64,000 nucleotides of DNA, from positions 62,001 through 126,000 of the forward strand of contig NZ_JARFYM010000001.1 in the NCBI RefSeq assembly GCF_030272705.1, given 5' to 3'. Made by a program: the position numbers and the translations under genes. The notes under the pieces are model-generated. The model ran no database searches and was not told the DNA's origin. It was given only the letters and a program-made list of their open reading frames with translations. The stretch comes from Rhizobium mayense (lineage in GTDB: Bacteria; Pseudomonadota; Alphaproteobacteria; Rhizobiales; Rhizobiaceae). Positions 28,014-37,370 of the stretch are shown here, piece after piece (within the stretch, counting starts at the first letter, position 1; the number at the start of each line of letters is the position of its first letter).

Positions 28014-28730
28014 TCAATCGTCCTTCTTGCCGAACATTCTCTTCAGCATCTCGGCCATCGGGCCACTTTCTGGCATCCGTTGCTGGTTATGATTGCGAGC
28101 CTGATGGATATGCGACTTGGCCACGGCTTTCTTTTCCGGCTTTGGCGTCTCTTCTTCCACCTTGCCGCCGAGGGCAAGCGCGATCTTGTTCATGAGCTGC
28201 GAGTCTTCGCCGCGCGCCAGCATGTCGGCATTGTCGGCGAGTGCGTCGAGCAGCGGCTCCAGCCAGCTTTGGTCGGCTTTGGCAAAGTCGCCGAGCACAT
28301 GATTATGCACGAGTTCCTTGACGCCGGGATGACCGATGCCGAGACGCAGCCGGCGATATTCCCGGCCGCAATGGGCGTCGATCGACTTGATGCCGTTATG
28401 GCCGTTATGGCCGCCGCCGGTTTTCAGCCGCGCCTTGCCGGCAGGCAGGTCGAGCTCGTCATAGATCACGACAAGATCGGACGGCTCGAGCTTGTAGAAA
28501 CGCATGGCCTCGCCGACGGATTCGCCGGAAAGGTTCATGAAGGTCTGCGGCTTGATCAGCAGAACTTTCTGGCCGCCGAGCTCGCCTTCCGCGATCTCTG
28601 CCCTGAATTTTTTTGACCAGGGCGAGAAGCTACGGCGACGATGGATGGCGTCCACGGCCATGAAGCCGATATTATGGCGGTTGCTCTGATATTTGGCGCC
28701 GGGATTGCCGAGACCCGCGATAAGAAGCAT
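28014..28730 (-). CDS. pth: Peptidyl-tRNA hydrolase
   Basis: 238 residues. The bacterial Pth core is complete: [22 protein letters not shown] with catalytic His near residue 20, [15 protein letters not shown] and [13 protein letters not shown]. The C-terminal 50 residues (after about 188) are Lys/Glu/Pro rich, a common alphaproteobacterial extension. It recycles peptidyl-tRNAs released from stalled ribosomes. In many rhizobia pth is near rplY and prs; here a sensor module lies between pth and rplY. Confidence 0.97.
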   Translation of the reverse strand: MLLIAGLGNPGAKYQSNRHNIGFMAVDAIHRRRSFSPWSKKFRAEIAEGELGGQKVLLIKPQTFMNLSGESVGEAMRFYKLEPSDLVVIYDELDLPAGKARLKTGGGHNGHNGIKSIDAHCGREYRRLRLGIGHPGVKELVHNHVLGDFAKADQSWLEPLLDALADNADMLARGEDSQLMNKIALALGGKVEEETPKPEKKAVAKSHIHQARNHNQQRMPESGPMAEMLKRMFGKKDD

Positions 28731-28805
28731 TGCGCTTCACCCCTTGGAAAATGCCGATGTCCTTCACGACAGCGAATTGACGGCAAAGTCAAGGCGGCAA
28801 TCTCG

Positions 28806-29537
28806 TCAGTTAGCGAGGTGCAGGCCGTACTTCAGGAATATCTGCTTTTGCGTGCCGTCGGCGATCAGGCGATTGAGCGCGGCTTGCATCTTCTTCAGGA
28901 GATCGTCCGGAAAATCCTTCTGGCAGGCAATACCCATCGGCTGTTCGGAGAGAACGCCCACCTCTTGCACTGCAATGCGATCCTTCTCCAGCTTGTCGAA
29001 ATAGATTTCGGAAATGGGCATCAGATCGATGCGGTCACTCATCAGCTTCTTTAGCGTAGCCTTGAAGTCGCTGCCGATATCGATCCGCGTAAAGTTGGCC
29101 TGTCGCAACGTCGTCTCGGTATAATCGTCCCGCCATGTGCCGACGAGATAGTTCCGGGCTTCATCGACTGTGGTGGCTGTGACGTTGGATCCGGTATGCT
29201 TGATCAGGATGTTGCGATCGACCAGCAGCGGCAGGACCCATTTGAACAGCTTGTCGCGCGCGTCGTTATGGGCGGTCGCAAAGACACAGGTCATCGGCGT
29301 CGTCTGCGCCTGGGTATAGGCTCGCACCCAAGGCATCACGTCTATCGAATAGTCGACGCCGATATCGCTCATTATCTTCTCCACCTGCTCGACGGTCGCG
29401 CCGGCGGGGGTCTTGCCGTCACGATAATTGAAGGGTGGATATTCTTCGGTGGTAAAATGGACCGTTTCGGCTTGGGCTATCGAGAAAAGACTGAGAGAAG
29501 ACAGGCTGAAAAATACCGGGAGCAGCAGTTTTCGCAT
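28806..29537 (-). CDS. Periplasmic solute-binding protein, family 3 (amino-acid type)
   Basis: 243 residues from ATG at 29537, giving a signal peptide (MRKLLLPVFFSLSSLSLFSI, cleavage after AQA). The mature part fits the SBP_bac_3 fold: ETVHFTTEEYPPFNYRDGKT, VEQVEKIMSDIGVDYSIDV, VMPWVRAYTQAQ, and later FKATLKKLMSDRIDLMPISE. No permease or ATPase gene accompanies it. Instead it lies 16 bases after the GGDEF-EAL gene on the same strand, so it is likely a sensory partner rather than part of a transporter. The ligand is unknown. Confidence 0.88.
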   Translation of the reverse strand: MRKLLLPVFFSLSSLSLFSIAQAETVHFTTEEYPPFNYRDGKTPAGATVEQVEKIMSDIGVDYSIDVMPWVRAYTQAQTTPMTCVFATAHNDARDKLFKWVLPLLVDRNILIKHTGSNVTATTVDEARNYLVGTWRDDYTETTLRQANFTRIDIGSDFKATLKKLMSDRIDLMPISEIYFDKLEKDRIAVQEVGVLSEQPMGIACQKDFPDDLLKKMQAALNRLIADGTQKQIFLKYGLHLAN

Positions 29538-29553
29538 GTGTTTTCTCGCCTCG

Positions 29554-31920
29554 CTATGATGCCTGCGCCACAGGGCTGATGTAATCAACTCGCGGTCCAG
29601 TGAGCATCTTCATGAGATCGTTCGGATGTTGCGGGCGATGGAACAAGTAGCCCTGGCCGTAATCGAGACCCATGGCGCGCAGGGTTGCGCACTCTTCCTC
29701 AGTCTCGATGCCTTCCGCGATCACGGTGCAGTTCATCTTGTGCGACAGCGTCGTGATGCTTTCGACCAGCATGCGGCTCTTGGCACTAACATCGGAGGCG
29801 GTATCGTCGATCGCGCGGATGAAGGATTGGTCGATCTTGATGATGTCGACAGGGAAGCGGTTGATATAACTCAGGGACGAATAGCCGGTGCCGAAGTCGT
29901 CGAGCGCGATGCGGCAGCCGTAGCGGCAGATCTCGTTGATGACCGTACGCGTCTCCGGATTGTCGTCCATCAGCACGGCCTCGGTGATCTCGACGACGAT
30001 CCGTTCCGGGCGGATATCGTGGCGGGAAAGCAGCGCGGCGATGCGCATCGGCAGTCCGGACTCGAACTGCAGCGGCGAAAAATTGATGGCGAGGTAGGTG
30101 TTCTGCATGCCGTCGAGGCGTGAGAGACGGGCGAAGTGGGAGATCGCCTTTTCCATGATGCGGTTGCCAATGCGCACGATCGAACCGGTCTCCTCGGCGA
30201 CGTCGATGATCCTGGCCGGCGGCAGGATGCCTTTCTGCGGATGATGCAGTCGCATCAGCGCCTCGAAGCCGGCGATGGAGCGATCATCGATATTGACGAT
30301 CGGCTGCAGGTGGGCTTCGAACCAGTCATCGCTCAATCCACCTTCGATATAGCTCTCCAGCTCGGCGCGACGGCGGGAATCGTCCAGCATGCTGTTGTCG
30401 AAGATCTGCGCACCGTTCTTGCCGTCGCGCTTCTTGGCGTACATCGCGATGTCGGATTTTAGAAGCAACTCTGCGGCGTTCGCGGCATGGCGCGGGTAAA
30501 CGGCGATGCCGATGCTCGCACTAAGGCGGGCGTCGCCGACAAACGGCGTCTCGAAGAGTTCGGCGATACGCGCCGCCATGTCGAACGCCCGTTTCTCGGC
30601 GTCTTCGGCAAGCAGAAGGATGGCGAATTCGTCGCCGCCGAGGCGGGCAGCGATGTCGCCGGGCGCCAATCGTGCCTGCATGCGCGAAACAAGTTCGCGC
30701 AGCGCCGCGTCACCCGCAGCATGGCCCATATTGTCGTTGATCCATTTGAAGCGGTCGAGATCGACGAACAGGCAGGCAAGCTCGCGCTTGCGCAGGTCTG
30801 CCTCGTTGATCTTGGCGTCGAGCGCTGTCTCGAATCCCTGACGGTTCAGCAGCCCGGTAAGGTGGTCGGTGATCGCCTGGCGCAGGTTGCGGTCTTCGGA
30901 TTGCTTGAGATCGGTCACATCGGTCATGACCGAGAGCGACAGGCCATCCTGGATCGCAGTCGTCTCGAGGATCAGCACGTCCATGACCCGGTCATTCCAG
31001 CAAAGGAATTTTACGGTGACGTCGAGACGGGCGGCGCTGTCCAGACGGCTGCGCTTGCGTTCGGTGTAAATCTCGCGCGATTCCGGCAGGACCAGGCTTG
31101 CGAACTTGCGTCCAACCACGTCGGCGCGGGCGTAGCCCGTGGCGGCCAGCCAATAATCGCTGACGGCTGCGATGCAATCGTCCTTGTCGAGCGAGAACAG
31201 CATTGCGGGCGTCAGATTGTAGGTGTCGGTGGCGCGGCGGTGCGCAAGCTTCAGTTCGGTTTCCTCGCGCTCCAGCTTGCTCTGCATGTCGTTGAAGCTG
31301 CTGGCGAGGCGTCCCATTTCGTCGTTCGACTGCCAATCGACGTGATGACGGGAGCCGAGCCGCCGTGTTGCTTCGATGGCATGGGTCAGCCGCATCAACG
31401 GCTGGATGACGAAGATGCGGTTACCGATGAGGGCAGCGCCGAAGACAGTCAATACGGCGAAGATGAAGATCAAGGTGAAGACGATTTCCTCACTCTTCAA
31501 GCCGTCGAAGAGGCCAAGCGCCGGGTAGTAGACGGTAATGGTGCCGAGATTTTTCGCGCCGTCCACGCCGTTGTAGATGATCGGTCGGGCAATGGACTCC
31601 AGTTGACCCTTATAGGATTTCGGGATGGTCGATTGAGTAACATCGAGCTGGCCGGAGAGGTCGCGGACATTGACCTTGACGATTGCGCCCTCTGCGACCG
31701 TCGTTGCGCTGATCTGGGTGACGCTGTCCTCGTCGAGGTCCCATAGGGGCTTGGCCAGCGCCTGGGCGTTTGCGACGAGCAGGACGGAGATGTGATCTTT
31801 GATTTCCTTTTCAGCGCGCTCGGACGACAGGAAAAGGAACAATACGAAGAGCGGCGCGACGAAAATCAGCAGCGCACCGCAGACGATCGCGAAAAACCTG
31901 TTTTCGACGGAATGGCTCAT
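29554..31920 (-). CDS. Membrane-bound GGDEF-EAL protein with periplasmic sensor and PAS
   Basis: 788 residues. A first membrane helix (residues 9-31) and a second (about 145-168) bracket a periplasmic domain of about 115 residues; HAMP follows (to about 225), then a PAS domain (TPAMLFSLDKDDCIAAVSDY), GGDEF (ARLGGDEFAILL, about 420) and EAL. The GGDEF motif is intact, but the allosteric I-site arginine is replaced by Ala (APGD in place of RxxD). All EAL catalytic elements are present: EALMR, INFSPLQFE, EITEAV, DDFGTGYSS, KIDQSFI and EGIETEEE. Both c-di-GMP synthesis and breakdown are possible. It is co-directional with the SBP gene. Confidence 0.95.
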   Translation of the reverse strand: MSHSVENRFFAIVCGALLIFVAPLFVLFLFLSSERAEKEIKDHISVLLVANAQALAKPLWDLDEDSVTQISATTVAEGAIVKVNVRDLSGQLDVTQSTIPKSYKGQLESIARPIIYNGVDGAKNLGTITVYYPALGLFDGLKSEEIVFTLIFIFAVLTVFGAALIGNRIFVIQPLMRLTHAIEATRRLGSRHHVDWQSNDEMGRLASSFNDMQSKLEREETELKLAHRRATDTYNLTPAMLFSLDKDDCIAAVSDYWLAATGYARADVVGRKFASLVLPESREIYTERKRSRLDSAARLDVTVKFLCWNDRVMDVLILETTAIQDGLSLSVMTDVTDLKQSEDRNLRQAITDHLTGLLNRQGFETALDAKINEADLRKRELACLFVDLDRFKWINDNMGHAAGDAALRELVSRMQARLAPGDIAARLGGDEFAILLLAEDAEKRAFDMAARIAELFETPFVGDARLSASIGIAVYPRHAANAAELLLKSDIAMYAKKRDGKNGAQIFDNSMLDDSRRRAELESYIEGGLSDDWFEAHLQPIVNIDDRSIAGFEALMRLHHPQKGILPPARIIDVAEETGSIVRIGNRIMEKAISHFARLSRLDGMQNTYLAINFSPLQFESGLPMRIAALLSRHDIRPERIVVEITEAVLMDDNPETRTVINEICRYGCRIALDDFGTGYSSLSYINRFPVDIIKIDQSFIRAIDDTASDVSAKSRMLVESITTLSHKMNCTVIAEGIETEEECATLRAMGLDYGQGYLFHRPQHPNDLMKMLTGPRVDYISPVAQAS

Positions 31921-32103
31921 AGTTCCGCTTTACTCCCCAGTCGCAGACCGGCTGATCTTGGGGTTGGCCGTTCTCTACAACTCTTTGGCGTAAACTTTCA
32001 TAAATGTGTTAAATGTTGCTGAAACCATGGGGTTAACGGATTAAAATACCGCTGCAATTTCACGAATTGTTAGATATTTTACTACCTTTATTAGAATCTT
32101 GAC

Positions 32104-32138
32104 ACAAAAAACCCGCCATCCCCGAAGGGGAGGCGGGT
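32104..32138 (-). terminator. Rho-independent terminator after rplY
   Basis: On the minus strand CCCGCCTCCCC and GGGGATGGCGGG form a hairpin around TTC, followed by TTTTTTG. It lies 28 bases downstream of the rplY stop and ends that unit. Confidence 0.88.
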
Positions 32139-32165
32139 CTGAATGCGTCGCAATGAAGATGCCGA

Positions 32166-32783
32166 TTAAGCGCCGGCTTCTTCTTCGCCTGCTGCTTCTT
32201 CCTCTGCAAGACCGGCAGCCGGAGCGGCGATCGTTGCGATCGTGAAGTCGCGGTCGGTGATGACCGGGGCCACATCCTTCGGCAGGGTGATATCCGAGAT
32301 ATGGATGCTGGCGCCAGCCTTGTGACCGGCCAGGTCAACCGTGAAGAATTCCGGGATCGCATCGGCCGGGCAGTGGACTTCGATTTCGTGGCGAACGATG
32401 TTCAGCACGCCGCCAGCCTTGAGGCCCGGGGACTGTTCGTGATTGACGAAGTGAACCGGGATTTCGACGGTCACCTGAGTATTGCCGGAGACGCGCAGGA
32501 AATCGACATGGACCGTGAAGTCACGGACCGGATCGAGCTGGTAGTCCTTCGGCAGAACCTTGATCTTCTTGCCGTCGACGTCGATCGTCGCGATCGTGGT
32601 GAGGAAACCACCGGCATGGATACGCTTCGTCACCTCATTGGTGTTGAGAGCGATCGAAATGGGGGCCTGCTTGTCACCATAGATGACAGCGGGAATGAAA
32701 CCGTTGCGGCGAAGTTCACGGGCGGACCCCTTACCAACCCGTTCGCGCGCCTCGGCCTTGAGCTCGTAGCTTTCGTGGCTCAT
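32166..32783 (-). CDS. rplY: 50S ribosomal protein L25 / general stress protein Ctc
   Basis: 205 residues with the two-domain Ctc layout. The N-terminal L25 domain begins [20 protein letters not shown] and includes [29 protein letters not shown]; the C-terminal beta domain has VPVHFVN-type sequence ([20 protein letters not shown]). The last 25 residues are Ala/Glu rich. It binds 5S rRNA on the large subunit. ATG at 32783 is preceded by AAAGGAATAGCC-type spacing. Classic rhizobial neighbours pth and prs are both in the window but no longer adjacent. Confidence 0.96.
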   Translation of the reverse strand: MSHESYELKAEARERVGKGSARELRRNGFIPAVIYGDKQAPISIALNTNEVTKRIHAGGFLTTIATIDVDGKKIKVLPKDYQLDPVRDFTVHVDFLRVSGNTQVTVEIPVHFVNHEQSPGLKAGGVLNIVRHEIEVHCPADAIPEFFTVDLAGHKAGASIHISDITLPKDVAPVITDRDFTIATIAAPAAGLAEEEAAGEEEAGA

Positions 32784-33075
32784 GGCTATTCCTTTCGAGG
32801 TTATTTGGAGAGTTCATCCGTTCATGGGAACCGGGTGAACTGGAGGAGGGCAAGCCCTGCCTCATCTGCGTTGCCTCCAAGGGTGTCTACGCGGACGCGT
32901 GGCGTATAATACAAAGAGGCCGATGGCGCAAGCATCTCCGGAGAAAGCGCATCTGTGATGACACTGCAACTCGTGGTGAAGGCCGATGAGGCTATTTCTA
33001 TCAATGGCTTGACATATACCGTCGGCCTCTTCAACAGTCGACTCCAATCGATTAGCGTGCAAGGAGAGATCGGGT

Positions 33076-34521
33076 ATGCGCCCCAAGGCTATCGCCGCCG
33101 CAGTTTTTTTCATCGGTCTCGCTGGCGTTTCGCAGGCGGCCGACGTCAATGAGCAGGGCGCCAGGGAGCTGCGCAACATCCTGACGCATTCGCTCTCGCA
33201 CGATCTCGCCCGCAGCGGTTTCGTCGCGGTCAAGCCCGCCAGCGAACAATATGAGATCACCTACGATCTCGCGAAATTCTTCGACAAGATCAATTCCTCC
33301 GCATTTTCCATTACCGGCCTGAAGCCGCTAACATTGTTCGCACGGCCGGTCGACCAAGGCAGGTGGCATCTCAACGGCGACAATAGCCTCGACATTTCGG
33401 TTCATTCGCCCGCGTCTGACGCCACCTATTCAGTTGCATCCAGCTCGCTCGACGGCATTTTCGATCCGACGATCGAGATGATGCGGTCAGTGGAGATGAA
33501 GAACACTGGCATCAAGTTCTCCAGCATCGGCAACGGCAAAAATAGCGGGCACAAGATAGATGCCACCATCGATAGCGCGTCGTTCACCCATGCGGTGACG
33601 GACAGCACCGAAGCCGGCAAAGTGGACCTGCAATCGCAGGGCACGCTGCAGCGCCCCAATGAACAAGTCACGGCGGCAGCGCCCGGCGTCCCACCTGTCA
33701 ACCTGAGCGCCGACAGCGTCGATGTCAAAGTGACCGCGACGAGCTTGCCTGTGAAGGAGTTGCGTGAACTCGTCCGCTTCTTCGTTCAGCACGTCAAGGC
33801 AAAACAGTTGTCGGAGAGCGGCAGCGAGAAGTTCGAGGAGCTGGTGCACCGTGCCTTGCCTGTGTTTGGTTCGTTCAATGAGTCAGTGACGCTGAACAAC
33901 GCGCTGGTGGCGACTGACAAGGGCAAGGTCGGCGTCAAGACACTGGACTACAATTTCAAGATGGATGGTCTGACCAAGGCCTCCAACATCAATTTCGGCC
34001 TGCGGGCGGAGCATTTCACGCCCGACGCCGACCTCATTCCGCAAGCCTACGCGGCCTTCCTGCCGGAGACGCTCGATGTGCAGCTCGGGATTCCCAACGT
34101 CAATTTCGATGGTCTAATTGACACGGTTCTGGAAGCAGTGACGTCACGAGCCACCCCCGTCTCCGGCGAAGCATTGAAGCGCATCATGTTTCCGAGCGGC
34201 TATGGGACCCTCGAAATCCCGAGGATCAGCGCGGCTTCCGGTGTCTATGACGTTGAGGTTTCCGGCGAGTTGAAGGGCTCCACGAGACACCATCCAAGCT
34301 ACTCGCTGCAGGCGACGATCCTTGCCCGCGATTTCGACAAGACGATCGCGGCCATTCAGGATGCCGCAAAGACCGAACAGCGACTGAACAGCGTTTCCTT
34401 CAGCCTGATGGCAGCCAAAGGCTTTGCCAAGACCGATCCGGATGGTCGGCTGCGCTGGGATGTCACAATGGATGAAAACCGGACCGTTACGGTGAACGGG
34501 CAGGTGATGAAGGGGCTTTGA
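33076..34521 (+). CDS. Secreted protein of unknown function, tandem paralogue A
   Basis: 481 residues with a Sec signal peptide (MRPKAIAAAVFFIGLAGVSQ, cleavage after AQA; mature start ADVNEQGAREL). It is mostly beta-predicted and has no membrane helices, so it is likely periplasmic. Conserved blocks shared with paralogue B are ITGLKPL, PASEQYEITYDL-type, FAKTDPDGR and RWDV near the C-terminus, ending VNGQVMKGL. The overall layout recalls DUF2125/DUF945-type repeat-bearing periplasmic proteins, but I cannot confirm the family. It is separated from paralogue B by 116 bases. Confidence 0.82.
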   Translation: MRPKAIAAAVFFIGLAGVSQAADVNEQGARELRNILTHSLSHDLARSGFVAVKPASEQYEITYDLAKFFDKINSSAFSITGLKPLTLFARPVDQGRWHLNGDNSLDISVHSPASDATYSVASSSLDGIFDPTIEMMRSVEMKNTGIKFSSIGNGKNSGHKIDATIDSASFTHAVTDSTEAGKVDLQSQGTLQRPNEQVTAAAPGVPPVNLSADSVDVKVTATSLPVKELRELVRFFVQHVKAKQLSESGSEKFEELVHRALPVFGSFNESVTLNNALVATDKGKVGVKTLDYNFKMDGLTKASNINFGLRAEHFTPDADLIPQAYAAFLPETLDVQLGIPNVNFDGLIDTVLEAVTSRATPVSGEALKRIMFPSGYGTLEIPRISAASGVYDVEVSGELKGSTRHHPSYSLQATILARDFDKTIAAIQDAAKTEQRLNSVSFSLMAAKGFAKTDPDGRLRWDVTMDENRTVTVNGQVMKGL

Positions 34522-34637
34522 CGCCTCGTCCGGGCTTGCCGCGGGTGCAGGTTGTGGCGTCATCATTCAATTGAGAATCGCGTTTAGGGTTTCCCGTTTT
34601 CAAATTGTTTTTCCTAGCATCATTGGGGGAGTGAATT

Positions 34638-36092
34638 ATGCGTTTCAAGGCAGTTGCCACCGCGGCGGTTTTCGCCGCCGGTCTGGCTGGCGCCGCGCAG
34701 GCGGCCGACGTCAACGAGCAGGGGGCCAAGGACCTGCTTGCCAATCTGACGCATTTCCTGCCCGACGATCTCGTCAAGAGCGGGTTCATTACGGTGGATC
34801 CGGCGAGCGGTCACTACGAGGTGACCTATGACCTGCAGAAACTCTTCGACAAGCTGAACATCACCGGTTTCGACATCACCGGGCTCAAGCCGCTCATCGC
34901 TCTGGCGACGCCGCAGGATAACGGGCTGTGGAATATCGAGGGCAAGAATGCGATCGACGTAACCGCTCGTTCGAAGCCCGGCAGTGGCCCCGATGCCGAG
35001 TTCCGCTATGCGCTTGCATCCTCCAGTTTCACGGGCGTCTTCGACCCTGCGCTCCACTATCTCCGCTCGATGGATGTGAAGGGCAGCGGCATCACGCTCG
35101 CCACCAAGACCACCGACAATGGCGTAGAGAAGAACGACATCACGATCGACGGTGTCGGCTATACGCTCTCTTCGTCCAGCGGTGGCGAGCCGGACAGGCT
35201 CGACATGCAGATGAACGGTGGCCTGCAATCTCTCCAGGACAAGATCTCCTCCGATACCGAGCCGTTTGGAGAGTTCAAAATCGGCGCGATCGATTTCAAG
35301 GCCAATGCGACCAAGTTGCCGCTGAAGGCGCTGAATGAAATTCTGCGCTTCATCTCCGATCATAAAGATACGAAGACCCTCTCTGATAGCGAAACCGCGG
35401 CGCTCAAGGCATTGCTGCAAAACGCGATGCCGCTGGCCGGCTCTTTTGAAGAGTCGATCTCCGCCAAGGATATTTCCGTGACGACACCGCTCGGCGACGG
35501 CGGACTACAGCAGCTGGGCTACTCGTTCAAAGTAGCCGGGCCGACCAATGCGATGAATGCCGATTTCGGTATGAGTGCTGAAAAGCTGACCGTGGCCTCA
35601 GGTGTCGTGCCCGAGGATTATGTCGCCTTCATTCCCGATGCGGCCGAATTGCAGATGCAGATACCGAATCTGAATTTTACCGCCCTGATGGATGTTCTGC
35701 AGCAGGCCGATTTCAACAATCCTGAGGGAACGCCAGCTATGGATGACAAGTTGCAGCGGGCCATGTTCCCGGACGGAACGATGACGATCAATTTCCCGAA
35801 AATCAGCGCGATTTCGGGCCTTTACGACATCGAAGCTTCCGGCAGCATGCGTGGCTGGTTGAACGAGAAGGACCGTGCGACCGTGAAGATGACGGTGCTT
35901 GCCCGCGATCTCGATAAGACCATCGCTGCCGTTCAGGATGCTGCAAAGAGGGACGCCGACCTCAATCAATTGTCCTTCGGCCTGATGATGGCCAAGGGAT
36001 TCGCCAAGACCGATCCGGATGGGCGCTCGCGTTGGGACGTCAGCGTCGCCGACGACCAGTCCGTGACAATCAACGGACAAGTCATCAAATAA
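34638..36092 (+). CDS. Secreted protein of unknown function, tandem paralogue B
   Basis: 484 residues with signal peptide MRFKAVATAAVFAAGLAGAA (cleavage after AQA; mature start ADVNEQGAKDL, nearly identical to paralogue A). The sequence aligns with A along its length, for example KLFDKLNITGFDITGLKPL against the same region, PNLNFTALMDVLQ, LARDLDKTIAAVQDAAK and KGFAKTDPDGRSRWDV. The pair therefore arose by gene duplication. The ATG at 34638 follows GGGGGAGTGAATT. Function unknown; both likely act in the periplasm. Confidence 0.83.
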   Translation: MRFKAVATAAVFAAGLAGAAQAADVNEQGAKDLLANLTHFLPDDLVKSGFITVDPASGHYEVTYDLQKLFDKLNITGFDITGLKPLIALATPQDNGLWNIEGKNAIDVTARSKPGSGPDAEFRYALASSSFTGVFDPALHYLRSMDVKGSGITLATKTTDNGVEKNDITIDGVGYTLSSSSGGEPDRLDMQMNGGLQSLQDKISSDTEPFGEFKIGAIDFKANATKLPLKALNEILRFISDHKDTKTLSDSETAALKALLQNAMPLAGSFEESISAKDISVTTPLGDGGLQQLGYSFKVAGPTNAMNADFGMSAEKLTVASGVVPEDYVAFIPDAAELQMQIPNLNFTALMDVLQQADFNNPEGTPAMDDKLQRAMFPDGTMTINFPKISAISGLYDIEASGSMRGWLNEKDRATVKMTVLARDLDKTIAAVQDAAKRDADLNQLSFGLMMAKGFAKTDPDGRSRWDVSVADDQSVTINGQVIK

Positions 36093-36117
36093 GTCGACCG
36101 AATTTCAGAATGCAATC

Positions 36118-37353
36118 ATGTTTGTCCTGAAGCCGCTGGCCCAACGCTCGATTTCGCTTCTATGGGCCGGTCAGGTTTTGGCGGCGACCGGATCTGAGTT
36201 CTATATGGTCGCCGTCGTCTGGATAGCGGCGGATTTCATCGGCAGCGACGCGGGCTACGTTTCCGCGTTGCAATCGGGGATGCTTCTCTTCGGCAGCCTG
36301 TTCGGTGGCATCCTAACCGATCGCTGGCGACACAGCACGACGATGATCTCGGCCGACGTCCTGCGAGCGCTTTTACTACTGGTGCTGTCCGTCGCCGGTC
36401 TCATGCATTTCATGAGCCTGCCGTTGCTGATGGTACTCGCCGGATGCATTGCCTTGCTGACCTCCACCTTCGATCCGTCGTTGCAGGCGACGCTTCCGAC
36501 CATTGCGATCGATCCCGATGTTCGTCACGCGACCAACGGACTGTTCGACGCGACGAGGCGCATGGCTCGTATCCTCGGACCGAGCATGATTGCTTTGGTC
36601 AACGGTTTTCTGCCGAAATCGCAGTTTTTCACGGTGACGGCGGCGACATTCCTGCTTTCTGCCCTGGCGGTCTGGATGGCTGTCGCCAGGTTCCCGTCTG
36701 CGCCTCGGCGTCGCGAATACTCCGGGATGGCCGCGGTGGTCGACGGTGTGTTGGGTGGATGGCGAATGGCGCGTGGCCATGCCGCCATACTCTATGGCCT
36801 GTTCACGAACCTGATGGGGAACGTCGCTTGGGCGATAGGCATTTTGCTCGGGATGATCCTGCACCTGCGCGAAACCAGCGCCGATCCCTTGACGGATTAC
36901 AGCCTGATGATGACAGCCTATGGCGTCGGCAACCTGACGACCAACCTCATCCTCAGCAACATAAGACCGCGCAGACCGGTCGTTTGGATCATCGCTGCAA
37001 AGCTGATTTTCGGCGCCGGCGTCTTCTTGCTGCCGCTGGTGCATGATCGCCTATGGCTGATGACCATCGCGTGTCTCGCCGCAATCAACGGTCCCTTTGA
37101 GAACCTTGCGATGCTATATCTGATGCAGACGCGCAGCGAACCCCATCGTCTGGCGCAGATCTACCGATTGCTGATGTGTGCGATCTTCTTAGGCCTTTTC
37201 CTCGCCTATCTCATGTCGCCCAGCCTGTTTGCCTGGTTCGGCATCGGCCCGTCGATCATGGGCGCCGGTGCGGCCGTCTTTGCCTCGGGGCTCATCGGAA
37301 TAGGGCTGCTTGCCTGGAGGCAAAGCCATCCGGTCGGCGCGAAGCCTGCGTGA
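36118..37353 (+). CDS. MFS transporter
   Basis: 411 residues with about twelve hydrophobic segments. The N-terminal half shows ISLLWAGQVLAATGSEFYMV and the loop GGILTDRWRHSTTMISADVLRA, the MFS_3/enterobactin-exporter-like A motif. It begins 25 bases after paralogue B, suggesting co-transcription. Proteins of this subgroup are mostly drug or siderophore exporters, but the substrate is not evident here. It is convergent with prs. Confidence 0.88.
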   Translation: MFVLKPLAQRSISLLWAGQVLAATGSEFYMVAVVWIAADFIGSDAGYVSALQSGMLLFGSLFGGILTDRWRHSTTMISADVLRALLLLVLSVAGLMHFMSLPLLMVLAGCIALLTSTFDPSLQATLPTIAIDPDVRHATNGLFDATRRMARILGPSMIALVNGFLPKSQFFTVTAATFLLSALAVWMAVARFPSAPRRREYSGMAAVVDGVLGGWRMARGHAAILYGLFTNLMGNVAWAIGILLGMILHLRETSADPLTDYSLMMTAYGVGNLTTNLILSNIRPRRPVVWIIAAKLIFGAGVFLLPLVHDRLWLMTIACLAAINGPFENLAMLYLMQTRSEPHRLAQIYRLLMCAIFLGLFLAYLMSPSLFAWFGIGPSIMGAGAAVFASGLIGIGLLAWRQSHPVGAKPA

Positions 37354-37370
37354 GAAGAGCCGGCTGGTGT

